From a virus: a DNA stretch of 62,449 bases. Below the pieces are notes generated by a model. It saw only the letters and a list, made by a program, of their open reading frames with translations, was not told where the DNA came from and ran no database searches. Location of the stretch: positions 1 through 62,449 of the IMG/VR virus record IMGVR_UViG_3300020442_001526; one strand, 5' to 3'. Made by a program: the position numbers and the translations under genes. Each line of letters begins with the position of its first letter. Positions within the stretch are counted from its first letter, which is position 1. Positions 8,219-15,954 of this stretch are shown here, in pieces.

Positions 8219-9064
8219 CTATGTATTCCTTACTAATTCTTCTGCCATTTCGCCCCAGAATCTTCCTGCTCTTGGTCCTTTGTTTGCTTTGCCATCTGAT
8301 TCTCCTGGTATTTTTATCCATAAAAAAGCATCACATTTTTCTTCGCCTGTATCACAAGTAGGTGGAGTTCCTAATGCTCTGCCCGGAGGATTACACCAAT
8401 CGTTACCATGTGGCCCATTGCCATTACGACTAGTGTCTATTACAAAGAAGTCATTTGGTCTATGTTCACAAAGTTCTAAACTCCATTTCATACTTTCTGT
8501 ATTAGACCTGTAATTACTTACATTGACTGCAAAACCTCTAACTTTATTGTTAGTAACTTTATTTAGTAATTTACTTGCTTCAACAGGACTAAGCCAATTG
8601 CTGTGTCCTATGTCTATATAAATTAATGCATCACAATTATCTGTTAAAATTTGTAATCCTTCTTTCATTAATGATATACGTGAATCAGCATCTGCATCAG
8701 ACATTTCAACTGTATGTGTCAAACTATCTGGTTCATAAATTAATATAGGTTTGCTTTTGCCTATGCCGTCTGCAAAACTTTTTAAAAAATTTAAATAACT
8801 TTGTCTAGTTTTAGCACCGCCTTTACTGTATTGTCCTATATCCCTGTTAGGCATGTTATATACGACTAATACGGGCAACTGAGGATAGGTTCTACGCAAC
8901 AATCGTTGCAAACTGTAATCAATCTTTTCCATTTCTTTTCCGTTACGTTCGCCGTACCAAAAAGAAACAGGATACTCAAATATCTTACTTGCTAAAGGAA
9001 ATTTTTGCTTGTGGTCTTTTACTCTATCAAAGTCATTGACCCAAAAAGGATAATCAAGACTCAT
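8219..9064 (-). CDS. Glycoside hydrolase family 6 (cellulase/cellobiohydrolase-like)
   Basis: 281 residues, the size of a GH6 catalytic core with no extra module. Family signatures in order: VLVVYNMPNRDIGQYSKGG (D75, position of the general acid), LIYEPDSL (D113), YIDIGHSNWLSP (residues ~149-160), GFAVNVSNY, FVIDTSRNGNGP, WCNPPGRALG and FLWIKIPGESDG (D257, equivalent of the fourth catalytic Asp). GH6 enzymes hydrolyse beta-1,4-glucan with inversion. There is no obvious signal peptide, so it would act in the cell, on lysis, or via the virion. The stop is one base before the next start, and the start overlaps peptide deformylase by 11 bases. Confidence 0.85.
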   Translation of the reverse strand: MSLDYPFWVNDFDRVKDHKQKFPLASKIFEYPVSFWYGERNGKEMEKIDYSLQRLLRRTYPQLPVLVVYNMPNRDIGQYSKGGAKTRQSYLNFLKSFADGIGKSKPILIYEPDSLTHTVEMSDADADSRISLMKEGLQILTDNCDALIYIDIGHSNWLSPVEASKLLNKVTNNKVRGFAVNVSNYRSNTESMKWSLELCEHRPNDFFVIDTSRNGNGPHGNDWCNPPGRALGTPPTCDTGEEKCDAFLWIKIPGESDGKANKGPRAGRFWGEMAEELVRNT

Positions 9065-9599
9065 TTTGGATTTTACGCAAGGCTAAATCTGTTTCCAACA
9101 ATCTTAATTGTTTATTTCGTTTTTTCATTGCACGTTGTAATTTCATATCACTTGCATACTCTAAATAAAGTTTTCCTTGCAAATGGTCATACTCGTGCAG
9201 GAAACATCTTGCGTCTATTCCTTCTAACCAATCTTCAACGACTTCTTTGTCAACAGTTTGAAATCTTACTTTTACTTTTTTAGGTCTTGTAACAATAAAA
9301 TATAATAATGGGAAAGTTAAACAACCTTCTTCCATTGCAACTGATTCATCGCTTAATTCTAATATCTCAGGATTGTAAATACCTACATCTTCTCCTGTTG
9401 CAAATGTCATTACAAACATTCTATGATTACTGCCTATTTGGGGAGATGCAAGTCCAATACCAAACCTATCTTTCATAAGTTGTATCATTTGTTTTTCTCT
9501 ATCTTCCCAATCAATATCTTTATCATCAAAAGGATTTACAGTTGCTTCTAAGTGAAGAACTGGAGTTTTTGGTTCTACTAATTTAATATCTACTGACAT
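9054..9599 (-). CDS. def: Peptide deformylase
   Basis: 181 residues with all three motifs: FGIGLASPQIG (GxGxAxxQ), EEGCLTFP (EGCLS type, metal Cys) and FLHEYDHLQG (HExDH, two metal His plus catalytic Glu). It removes the formyl group from nascent N-terminal Met, and phage copies are thought to support synthesis of phage or host membrane proteins. The C-terminus has a basic extension (KLQRAMKKRNKQL). It overlaps the DUF6580-like gene upstream and the GH6 gene downstream. Confidence 0.92.
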   Translation of the reverse strand: MSVDIKLVEPKTPVLHLEATVNPFDDKDIDWEDREKQMIQLMKDRFGIGLASPQIGSNHRMFVMTFATGEDVGIYNPEILELSDESVAMEEGCLTFPLLYFIVTRPKKVKVRFQTVDKEVVEDWLEGIDARCFLHEYDHLQGKLYLEYASDMKLQRAMKKRNKQLRLLETDLALRKIQNES

Positions 9600-10086
9600 A
9601 TTTCTTTTTTTCTAAAGTTTTATTTAAATAAATTACTTCTGCTAAAGGTGTAACTGCTTTATGAATAGCATAAAATACAGTTGCAAACACCATTGTACTA
9701 CCTAATAGTCTAATATCAAATAGCAATGCTTCTGGTGATAATGGTGGGAAAGGCCCTGGAATGTTCACAATTAAGTGCCATAAAACAACACTTAATACAG
9801 AAGTTCCCATTAGTGTTGAGTACTGACCCTTATTTAAAACCCGGGAGATGACGCCTATAAGGCCCATTGTTCCGTAGGTTAGCCACATTGTGCTGTAAAA
9901 ACCCAAGAATATGTCTGTAATAAACATTAAACTTACAGGCAAAAACATTTGCAAATTCTTATTAGAAGTCATGTACGGCAAAAAAACTGCCATAGCAATA
10001 ACAGGAGTTATGTTTGCTGGTAATATAAATCTAGATAATAAAATACAGCCTAATAATAATCCTGCACTCTTGAAGAAATCTTTCAT
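9583..10086 (-). CDS. Multi-pass membrane protein, DUF6580-like (ECF S-component-like)
   Basis: 167 residues with five to six hydrophobic spans. The pattern NITPVIAMAVFLPYM, SLMFITDIFLGFYSTMWLTY and LSVVLWHLIVNIPGPF resembles DUF6580/ECF-transporter substrate-binding subunits. Such proteins bind small vitamins or related compounds, but the substrate cannot be told here. An exact GATAAATA lies five bases upstream of the ATG, and the gene overlaps peptide deformylase by 17 bases. Confidence 0.6.
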   Translation of the reverse strand: MKDFFKSAGLLLGCILLSRFILPANITPVIAMAVFLPYMTSNKNLQMFLPVSLMFITDIFLGFYSTMWLTYGTMGLIGVISRVLNKGQYSTLMGTSVLSVVLWHLIVNIPGPFPPLSPEALLFDIRLLGSTMVFATVFYAIHKAVTPLAEVIYLNKTLEKKKYVSRY

Positions 10087-10091
10087 ACAAC

Positions 10092-10099
10092 TATTTATC
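10092..10099 (-). promoter_or_regulatory. GATAAATA late-promoter-like motif
   Basis: Reads GATAAATA on the - strand, six bases before the ATG of the membrane-protein gene. Transcription from it could drive the membrane protein, deformylase, GH6 and oxygenase genes as one unit. Confidence 0.55.
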
Positions 10100-10106
10100 G
10101 GAAAAT

Positions 10107-10385
10107 TTATGCACTGGATCTACAATATGAATCTATTAATGCGTCACCTTTTAGTTCTTCTCCAAAGGTGTGTACATGCTTTCCATTTCTTTGACGTATA
10201 ATTACGCCACTGTTATAAGTTGTGTCTGTGACTGGGCCGTTTACTTCTATTTCTTTTTTGGTAAAGTCTGTTTCGTACCACATAGATGTTAAACTATGAA
10301 TTTGTATACAAGCAACACCTTTTGCCCATTCTTCTGCTTCTAGTAATAGTCTTTGTCTTTCGACTCTATCGTCGTATTGTCCCAT
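10107..10385 (-). CDS. Unknown small protein just downstream of a consensus promoter
   Basis: 92 residues from MGQYDDRVERQRLLLE. The longer reading from 10433 starts at a GTG inside the tRNA-Thr gene and is rejected. An N-terminal amphipathic helix is followed by a beta-rich half (ETDFTKKEIEVNG, IIRQRNGKHVHTF). The ATG is seven bases after a perfect TATAAT, so the message would be leaderless or nearly so. No family recognised. Early expression is likely from the promoter type. Confidence 0.65.
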   Translation of the reverse strand: MGQYDDRVERQRLLLEAEEWAKGVACIQIHSLTSMWYETDFTKKEIEVNGPVTDTTYNSGVIIRQRNGKHVHTFGEELKGDALIDSYCRSSA

Positions 10386-10392
10386 AATGTTT

Positions 10393-10421
10393 ATTATAAT
10401 GAAATTAATAGTCTTTGTCAA
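10393..10421 (-). promoter_or_regulatory. Consensus sigma70 promoter TTGACA-N17-TATAAT
   Basis: TTGACA at 10416-10421 and TATAAT at 10393-10398 on the - strand, spacer exactly 17. It drives the 10385 gene and begins immediately after the tRNA-Thr gene. Confidence 0.85.
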
Positions 10422-10424
10422 GAA

Positions 10425-10500
10425 TGGAGCCACCTGTCAGATTCGAACTGACGACCTATGGTTTACAAAACCATTGCTCTACCAACTGAGCTAAGGTGGC
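10425..10500 (-). tRNA. tRNA-Thr (anticodon UGU), CCA encoded
   Basis: The - strand folds as a full cloverleaf: acceptor GCCACCT/AGGTGGC, D-stem GCTC/GAGC with AGTTGGTA loop, anticodon stem ATGGT/ACCAT around TTTGTAA, and T-arm with TTCGAAT. The anticodon is TGT, reading ACA. The 3' end is U followed by encoded CCA. Confidence 0.95.
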
Positions 10501-10529
10501 AAATTCTAATACTATTTATTTAAAAAAAC

Positions 10530-10604
<75 letters not shown>

Positions 10605-10940
10605 AAAACTTGGCGGGATGGTTTGCAGTTTACACTCATGTCGAGTAATAAATTGTGGACTTGGTGTTGTTTCGCAAACCTGTCCCAGCCCGAGCCTTTT
10701 TTCAGGCCCCTATTCTTTCTACACAAATCGTTTTATAGACGTCGATTAGTCGTCTTGCAAAGTTATGTTATAAGTATTAAAGTGCAGTAAACACCGGCGC
10801 ACCGCGGGAAAAGTTGCACTATTAGTTAATAAGGTACACTTAAGGACTTTACTGGGCACGGTTCAAACTACTCTGTATCGTGGTGTATTTTATTACACTA
10901 TCCCACCTAATATACGAAATACCACTCGTTTATTAACTAT
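10605..10940 (-). ncRNA. Candidate structured non-coding RNA upstream of the tRNAs, family unknown
   Basis: About 335 bases without a credible ORF between a sigma70 promoter and tRNA-Glu, transcribed right to left. Visible pairings: a long interrupted stem joining 10612-10626 with 10674-10690 (GGC, GGGA and GGTTTGC pairing with GCAAACC, TCCC, GCC), a nested ACTC/GAGT hairpin, AGTGCA/TGCACT (10781-10786 with 10815-10820) enclosing GC-rich CACCGGCGCACCGCGGG, AGACG/CGTCT (10737-10755), and GTGTA/TACAC near the 5' end. It does not match the tmRNA or RNase P motifs I know. Confidence 0.55.
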
Positions 10941-10946
10941 AAAACT

Positions 10947-10974
10947 ATTATACTGATTTTTAGATAAAAGTCAA
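10947..10974 (-). promoter_or_regulatory. Sigma70 promoter TTGACT-N16-TATAAT for the RNA/tRNA block
   Basis: TTGACT at 10969-10974 and TATAAT at 10947-10952 on the - strand. The flanks (TTGACTTTTAT and TATAATAGTTTTAT) are nearly identical to those of the promoter in front of the primase at 56200. No ORF follows for over 300 bases, supporting an RNA product. Confidence 0.85.
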
Positions 10975-11023
10975 CCGTTTTTGAAAAATATTTTTTGTGA
11001 TTTAAAACCTAGAGTATTGGGCT

Positions 11024-11084
11024 AAAACACTACAGCTCGTCTGAGCGAAGCGATGTTTTGCACCGCATTGCAAAAACATTTGCA
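11024..11084 (-). terminator. Inverted repeats after the 11111 gene, possible terminator region
   Basis: Two hairpins: TGCAAA-AACA-TTTGCA at 11069-11084, and AAAACA/TGTTTT (11024-11029 with 11054-11059) enclosing GCTC/GAGC. No clean U-tract follows on the - strand, so terminator function is uncertain. They separate the upstream coding operon from the RNA promoter. Confidence 0.35.
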
Positions 11085-11110
11085 GATGATAGCATATTTT
11101 TTTGGTTTTG

Positions 11111-11338
11111 TCAACCTTCTGCTTCTTTGAATTTTAAGGATACTAGATATTCTTCTAAATTTTCTACGTCTTTTTCTAATTTTTGTAATGCTTGTTTAGG
11201 ACTAATTCTTTCTATTCTAGCAATTTGTGTAGCAACAAAAATTAAATCATGTCTACCTAAATCAAACTTTTTTAGAATAAGTTGGATATCAGGCTGTTCT
11301 AAATGTGCTTCGTCTATAGATTTATTACTTCTACTCAT
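11111..11338 (-). CDS. Small helical protein, unknown
   Basis: 75 residues, wholly helical in appearance, with LEKDVENLEEYLVSLKFKE forming a C-terminal coiled coil. The start overlaps the end of the methyltransferase gene by eight bases, so translation is probably coupled. No family recognised. Confidence 0.6.
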   Translation of the reverse strand: MSRSNKSIDEAHLEQPDIQLILKKFDLGRHDLIFVATQIARIERISPKQALQKLEKDVENLEEYLVSLKFKEAEG

Positions 11339-12080
11339 TTACTATTACCGCTGTTTTTTGTACATGACCCGATATAGGATATTTTATTTCTACATTATGT
11401 AAGTATTCTTTTAACCACTCAACATTATATATCGTAACTAAGTGATTTACAGGCGTTTTACCGAATAAATGATCCAAAAGTAAATCATTATCTACAAAAT
11501 ATTTAAAATCATTTATATCACACATCAAAATATCCTTGTGACTTAAACATTTTTTATTGGGATAATCCAGTACACGTTTTTTTGTAAAATACTCTGCAGA
11601 GTCCTTGTCTACAAATGTTAATCCAATTTGTCCACCAGGCTTACATACACGTTTGATTTCTGCTAAGTCAAATACAAATTGTTCAAATGTTGTATGACTA
11701 TAAACACTATATGCTAAAACATAATCAAAGGTATTATCCTCAAAAGGAAATAATGTGTTTTCTGTTCCTGTAGGATTATACATGTGATTAAATGCATTGT
11801 GGTGAATCCAATTTGCGTCTGGAAAATTTTGTTTACCGTCTTCTAATGATTTTTTGTCTACATCTAAACAATAATAATCACTAGGTTTTATAGATGCTGA
11901 TACGCCATCTTTTAAAAAATTTCCATTATTGCCACCAATATCTAAAATCTTTTTATTTTCCCAAGTAGGATTTTTAAACATTACATTAAAAAAAGGTAGC
12001 CTTGGGTGTCTTGGAAAAAGACTAGACTGCTGAGACCATTCTACATCATTGTTCAATAAATCTTGAACTGAATCGTTCAT
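11331..12080 (-). CDS. Class I SAM-dependent methyltransferase
   Basis: 249 residues. Motif I ILDIGGNNGNFL, motif II YYCLDVDKKSLEDG, motif IV FDYVLAYSVYSH and post-motif VCKPGGQIGLTF are all present, as in small-molecule/ubiE-like methyltransferases. An IHHNAFNHMYNPTG element is shared with the 6128 protein. The start coincides with the end of a glycosyltransferase gene, which suggests modification of a glycan or glycolipid. The substrate is inferred from context only. Confidence 0.8.
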   Translation of the reverse strand: MNDSVQDLLNNDVEWSQQSSLFPRHPRLPFFNVMFKNPTWENKKILDIGGNNGNFLKDGVSASIKPSDYYCLDVDKKSLEDGKQNFPDANWIHHNAFNHMYNPTGTENTLFPFEDNTFDYVLAYSVYSHTTFEQFVFDLAEIKRVCKPGGQIGLTFVDKDSAEYFTKKRVLDYPNKKCLSHKDILMCDINDFKYFVDNDLLLDHLFGKTPVNHLVTIYNVEWLKEYLHNVEIKYPISGHVQKTAVIVNE

Positions 12081-13000
12081 TACAACTCTAATTTGGTATC
12101 GTCGGGTAGGCGTTCTTTAGTTGGTGGAGGTAAATCATCGCCTCCTGAATCTTTTTTGTTAATACTTTTAAATTGTCCTGCGCCTTTTGGATTATGACTT
12201 GACATATCCTCAAAAGGATTTATTGTTCCATTAACAAATTGTTCAAAAGGACTAGGTGTTGTGTGTACTCCAAGTTTTTTTAGAAACCAATCTATTTTAC
12301 TAGCATGGTGCATTCTTGCTTGTTGCATATTTGGATGATTAAAATCTTTTGGATCTTGTGGATTACCTTCCATATATTTTCTATTTGCAAAAGTTTCATC
12401 GTCATTACCACCAGTCATGTCTGCTCTATCATGTAGAATGTCAATATCTATCCTTTCAAAAATGCCATTCATTCTAGCAATTACACTTACCCATGTGTCG
12501 TTTTGTGCATTGATACTCCACGCATCACATAATACAAACCAATCTGCAGGAATTAGAGGAAAAATAGCAAATGGATGGTCATGATTATCTTGAGGTGCTA
12601 AACATTTAAATTGTCCATCATAACTTCTAACTACAGTATCCCATCCTTTTGTTTGCATAAGTGCATCATCATTCCATAGGAATAACCAAGACCCTGAACT
12701 AGCATGACATAATAAATTAACATAAACATTTAATTGTTCATATCCTAAAGGTCTGAATACTTTTGCTTTACAGGCACACCCATATGGTTTTACAAAATCC
12801 GATGCATCATTATTTACCCAGTCAATTGATTCCTGGTCGTCATCATCTACTCCTAGCATAATTTCTATTCTACTAGGATCGTCTGCATTTTTCAATAAAC
12901 TTTCGATACTTGCCTGTAGAGCACCGTTTGTTCTTCCCCTAGTTGGAAGAATAATACTAATTACACTTCCTTCAAAATTTTGTATTTTTGCATCTACCAT
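12080..13000 (-). CDS. Glycosyltransferase family 2-like
   Basis: 306 residues. GT-A features: SVISIILPTRGRTNGALQAS at the N-terminus, IEIMLGVDDDDQE, and GSWLFLWNDDALMQTKGWD (DDA in place of the usual DxD). The C-terminal ~60 residues are polar and probably disordered. It is flanked by a second GT-A protein and a methyltransferase, forming a small glycan-modification cassette. Donor and acceptor are unknown. Confidence 0.75.
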   Translation of the reverse strand: MVDAKIQNFEGSVISIILPTRGRTNGALQASIESLLKNADDPSRIEIMLGVDDDDQESIDWVNNDASDFVKPYGCACKAKVFRPLGYEQLNVYVNLLCHASSGSWLFLWNDDALMQTKGWDTVVRSYDGQFKCLAPQDNHDHPFAIFPLIPADWFVLCDAWSINAQNDTWVSVIARMNGIFERIDIDILHDRADMTGGNDDETFANRKYMEGNPQDPKDFNHPNMQQARMHHASKIDWFLKKLGVHTTPSPFEQFVNGTINPFEDMSSHNPKGAGQFKSINKKDSGGDDLPPPTKERLPDDTKLEL

Positions 13001-13004
13001 CTTT

Positions 13005-13943
13005 TTATCCTGTAATAAGTTTTCTTATATTGCCTCTGAACGTATAATGTCCAACGTGGTTAAGTGCTGTACGTGGATCTAAATATACTTCACCGCCCAT
13101 GTTTTGCCATAGTCTACAAAACGTATAATCCTCTGAAAGATAACGTCTACTTTCAGGATCAATCATAGTGTCAAATAGTGCATACATGTGTTTTTCAAAT
13201 TTTTGGTCAACGTTAATATCGTTTGCATATTTTAGTTCAGGATGCTTATCAAACATTTCTTGAATAACTTCTTTTTTAATACACATAAATCCTGTGCCAG
13301 CATCTTTAAGTTTAATAAGGTTATCCCTGATTTGTATCTGAGGAGTTGCATTTCCTTTATCATCTTTTAAGAAATCAAAGTTTACAACATAATTAGAACT
13401 GTGACCTTCTATTGTTTGTGCTGTTTCGTCTTGATTATTTCTAGCCGCACCTACAATACTTTCCCAATTGATTGCTTTTTTAGGATATGCGCCTACTGTA
13501 ATAGGTCTGTCATATGCAACCATTCTTAATAAATCATTAGGATCAAATTCAATATCTGCATCAATAAAGAATAAATGTGTTGCTTCAGGATGTTCCATAA
13601 AGAAACTTACGAGTGTATTTCTGCCTCTTGTAATTAAACTTTCATTTGCTAATGTACTTACTGTAAACTGGATATCATACTTATTGCAAAGTATAGCAAG
13701 TCTCATCATGCTTCTAAAATATGGTTCGCCAATTTGTCCACCGTAACATGGTGTTGCAATAAAAATATGTTTGTCTCTTAATACCTGAATGGGTATTTCT
13801 ATTTTTGCGTCAAGTAACTTGAACAATACATCCTGGTCTTTATCAGGCTGTATGTTTTCATTTACTTTTGTCGTTTTTGATTGTTTATTTTGCTTCTTTG
13901 CACTTTTTTTAGCAGATGCTCTGCGTTCTTTTCTATTAGCCAT
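13005..13943 (-). CDS. GT-A glycosyltransferase-like protein
   Basis: 312 residues. A basic lysine-rich start (NRKERRASAKKSAKKQNKQ) is followed by KHIFIATPCYGGQIGEPYF, RGRNTLVSFFMEHPEATHLF and the metal-binding FIDADIEFDP. The C-terminal part contains AGTGFMCIKKEV and SEDYTFC, typical of GT-A folds. It starts behind a TTGACT-N17-TAACAT promoter and is followed four bases later by a GT2 gene. Probably part of the same glycan pathway. Confidence 0.7.
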   Translation of the reverse strand: MANRKERRASAKKSAKKQNKQSKTTKVNENIQPDKDQDVLFKLLDAKIEIPIQVLRDKHIFIATPCYGGQIGEPYFRSMMRLAILCNKYDIQFTVSTLANESLITRGRNTLVSFFMEHPEATHLFFIDADIEFDPNDLLRMVAYDRPITVGAYPKKAINWESIVGAARNNQDETAQTIEGHSSNYVVNFDFLKDDKGNATPQIQIRDNLIKLKDAGTGFMCIKKEVIQEMFDKHPELKYANDINVDQKFEKHMYALFDTMIDPESRRYLSEDYTFCRLWQNMGGEVYLDPRTALNHVGHYTFRGNIRKLITG

Positions 13944-13971
13944 TTTGTATCCTGTATAAAACTAAAGTAAT

Positions 13972-14000
13972 ATGTTACAGTATTTAACCTGCAAAGTCAA
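13972..14000 (-). promoter_or_regulatory. Sigma70-like promoter TTGACT-N17-TAACAT
   Basis: TTGACT at 13995-14000 and TAACAT at 13972-13977 on the - strand, 17-base spacer, about 30 bases before the glycosyltransferase ATG. An ACAGGAT ribosome site lies in between. Confidence 0.6.
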
Positions 14001-14037
14001 TACTTTTGATACAAAGTGGCTAATAAATTGTTGTTCT

Positions 14038-14208
14038 TTATCTAGTGTGCTCTGGTTTTTTAGATATGAATTGATTAAGTTTTTCTGCTTCGGATATGAC
14101 TTCTTCAGTAGAAGGCATGAATTCTGGCTTTCCTGCTTTAGCCTGCAGGATTAGTCTTGCTTCTTGTATCAATTCAAGTCTAATTTCATAAGGTGTTTTG
14201 TTTGACAC
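14038..14208 (-). CDS. Small conserved T4-like phage protein with GTG start
   Basis: 56 residues beginning (V/M)SNKTPYEIRLELIQEARL and ending EKLNQFISKKPEHTR. The start is GTG at 14206-14208 with a strong TAGGAG five bases upstream. An overlapping ATG two bases away is out of frame. Proteins with the KTPYEIR opening recur in T4-like marine phages as I remember them, with unknown function. It has its own GATAAATA at 14238-14245. Confidence 0.75.
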   Translation of the reverse strand: MSNKTPYEIRLELIQEARLILQAKAGKPEFMPSTEEVISEAEKLNQFISKKPEHTR

Positions 14209-14237
14209 ATCGTCTCCTACTTCGTTTGTTACATCAA

Positions 14238-14245
14238 TATTTATC
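14238..14245 (-). promoter_or_regulatory. GATAAATA late-promoter-like motif
   Basis: Exact GATAAATA on the - strand abutting the stop of the 14246 gene, 30 bases upstream of the GTG start of the 56-residue gene. Confidence 0.5.
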
Positions 14246-14956
14246 TTATTTTATCAATTTACCATCGATGTATTTCTTATAAACAACGTTTATATCTGCT
14301 GTGTCTTCTACTGCCGCACTTAATATGACTCGGTCTGTGTCTCCGAGTTCGTTATATCCTCTGTGCATTATCATTGTGTTTTGAAATCCAGGAACAGATT
14401 GGTTTGTCCATCTACATAACATCTCTGTGTCCTTCATATCTGTTTGTGTAACAAATCCATGTTTTTCATTTTCTCTAGGATCTATATTTTTGAATCTTGG
14501 AAACGTGGCCCATTGTGCTTCTGATTTTTTAAAATCTCCATACACAGGAAAATTTAAAGCACATTGTCTAGTGTGAAATACAGGACCTTCGCAATGCCAT
14601 CTACTATTTGCTTTTGCAGGTGTTCTCAACATTAGTACACTTGTAAATTTTAAATTTAATGTATCTTGTAACCATTCTTTAATTAATTTTGTTAAATCAA
14701 AATTTGCTTCTTCGTACAAATTTACCTGTTTAAAATCACGTTTGTCTTGACTGCTATTTTCTTCTACCTTAATAAAACTTTGATACCAATTTGCTGTATT
14801 ACTTCTACTATTACCTGTAAGTCTATCAGAAGTTTTTACATCTGTTTTTGCAATCTCTCTTTCTTCTTCATCTATAAAATATTGTGTAACATCAAACGGA
14901 GGCATACTTAATTCTGGTACTTCAAAATAATATGGTAAATCAACTCTATCAGTCAT
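14246..14956 (-). CDS. 2-oxoglutarate/Fe(II) oxygenase-like protein (paralogue A)
   Basis: 236 residues. The core reads RWHCEGPVFHTRQCALNFPV (HxE in place of HxD), a strand-rich middle, then TMIMHRGYN and DRVILSAA (distal His and Arg). It is clearly homologous to the adjacent 14949 protein, which has PWHAEGPNLFGRQCALNFML. N-terminal text SMPPFDVTQYF recurs in the C-terminus of the 21986 protein. It overlaps its paralogue by eight bases. The substrate is unknown. Confidence 0.6.
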   Translation of the reverse strand: MTDRVDLPYYFEVPELSMPPFDVTQYFIDEEEREIAKTDVKTSDRLTGNSRSNTANWYQSFIKVEENSSQDKRDFKQVNLYEEANFDLTKLIKEWLQDTLNLKFTSVLMLRTPAKANSRWHCEGPVFHTRQCALNFPVYGDFKKSEAQWATFPRFKNIDPRENEKHGFVTQTDMKDTEMLCRWTNQSVPGFQNTMIMHRGYNELGDTDRVILSAAVEDTADINVVYKKYIDGKLIK

Positions 14957-15530
14957 TTAAAAGTTCTCCGTTCTCATACATTTCATAAACTTCCTCTATA
15001 GTTTTATTTATAGCGGCACTTACTACTATTCTATTTTGTTCAGTAAAATTAAATACTCTATGCCAATGCATGGTATTATATATTGTTGCTTTTGCAGGAG
15101 TCATTCTATGTTCTGCTAATACTTCTAAATTATCAGATTCCCACCATGCTCCTCTTGTATCATTTGTTAAAATATCTTCATCTCCCCTAGAGGCCCATTG
15201 TACATAGGAATTTTCATGGTCTCCTACTAGCATAAAATTCAAAGCACATTGTCTACCAAATAAATTTGGGCCTTCTGCATGCCACGGACTTGAACCATCT
15301 GGCTCTGTATTTAATAATGTAATTGCTCCAAATTTTAAATTTACCTTTTTATCTAAATGTTCTTTTACTAACTTGTACCATTCAGTAGGTACTGCTCTAT
15401 ATTGAAATGTTGTTCCGCCTTGACCTTTTCCAGTAGGCGACATAAAATCACTAGGGTGTTGCACATAAGGTATTTTAAAAATTTCTTTAGGTATTTCTAG
15501 AGATGGTAAATCAAAATAGTAAGGTATCAT
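14949..15530 (-). CDS. 2-oxoglutarate/Fe(II) oxygenase-like protein (paralogue B)
   Basis: 193 residues, a tandem duplicate of the 14246 gene. Shared core: PWHAEGPNLFGRQCALNF, then TMHWHRVFNF and NRIVVSAAI. The HxE pair and distal His could hold iron, and the conserved Arg would bind 2-oxoglutarate. It lacks the ~40-residue insertion of its partner. An AATAAATA motif precedes the start by a few bases. Confidence 0.6.
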   Translation of the reverse strand: MIPYYFDLPSLEIPKEIFKIPYVQHPSDFMSPTGKGQGGTTFQYRAVPTEWYKLVKEHLDKKVNLKFGAITLLNTEPDGSSPWHAEGPNLFGRQCALNFMLVGDHENSYVQWASRGDEDILTNDTRGAWWESDNLEVLAEHRMTPAKATIYNTMHWHRVFNFTEQNRIVVSAAINKTIEEVYEMYENGELLND

Positions 15531-15536
15531 ACTACT

Positions 15537-15544
15537 ATTTATTA
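15537..15544 (-). promoter_or_regulatory. AATAAATA late-promoter-like motif
   Basis: Degenerate octamer six bases before the 15530 ATG on the - strand. Confidence 0.4.
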
Positions 15545-15545
15545 G

Positions 15546-15725
15546 TTATGAAAATGCTATTTGTAATAGTTTGAATGATAATAACATAAAACCAACACTA
15601 CAGAATTGTAGTACTGATGCTATTGCAATTATGCTTAAGGATCTATCAGCCCACCATTTGCCTTCTTTTTCATGCCACTCGGCTATTTGCTCTGGTGTTG
15701 CTTCTATGTAATTTTTTGTTGTCAT
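15546..15725 (-). CDS. Small single-pass membrane protein
   Basis: 59 residues from the ATG at 15723-15725, ending at TAA 15546-15548. The N-terminal half is polar (EATPEQIAEWHEKEGKWWAD). The C-terminal 30 residues are one hydrophobic span (LSIIAIASVLQFCSVGFMLL). The ATG directly abuts the stop of the upstream gene, supporting coupled translation. No family recognised. Membrane location is inferred from composition. Confidence 0.65.
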   Translation of the reverse strand: MTTKNYIEATPEQIAEWHEKEGKWWADRSLSIIAIASVLQFCSVGFMLLSFKLLQIAFS

Positions 15726-15950
15726 TTAAACTTCTACAATTTCTATTTCGTCGTCACGCCATTTAGTATGTGATGTATGCCGATCCAATACCATTGTTAC
15801 TGTTGCTCTTACTTTTACATCTCTGCCAGTTTTAATAATAAAAGGTGTATTCCAATAATTTTCAGAAATAAAATCTTTTACTATTTCGCCTAGTCTTGGT
15901 TCATAATGTGCGTTACTTACATCTAAAATTGCTTTTTCTAGCCATGCCAT
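15726..15950 (-). CDS. Unknown small protein
   Basis: 74 residues, MAWLEKAILDVSNAHYEPR..., with a helical first half and a strand-rich, charged second half (VKVRATVTMVLDRHTSHTKW). An AGGA ribosome site is nine bases upstream. Co-transcribed with the membrane peptide that follows. No function recognised. Confidence 0.6.
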   Translation of the reverse strand: MAWLEKAILDVSNAHYEPRLGEIVKDFISENYWNTPFIIKTGRDVKVRATVTMVLDRHTSHTKWRDDEIEIVEV

Positions 15951-15954
15951 ATTA

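Noticed and set aside
10386-10433. Longer start of the 10107 gene at 10433
   Set aside because: It begins with GTG inside the tRNA-Thr gene and crosses its -35/-10 promoter, so the ATG at 10385 is more plausible.
10605-10940. tmRNA or RNase P RNA as identity of the structured region
   Set aside because: No tRNA-like acceptor with a T-loop, no alanine-tag ORF and none of the RNase P conserved blocks. A GGTTTGCGAAAC string resembles tmRNA only superficially.
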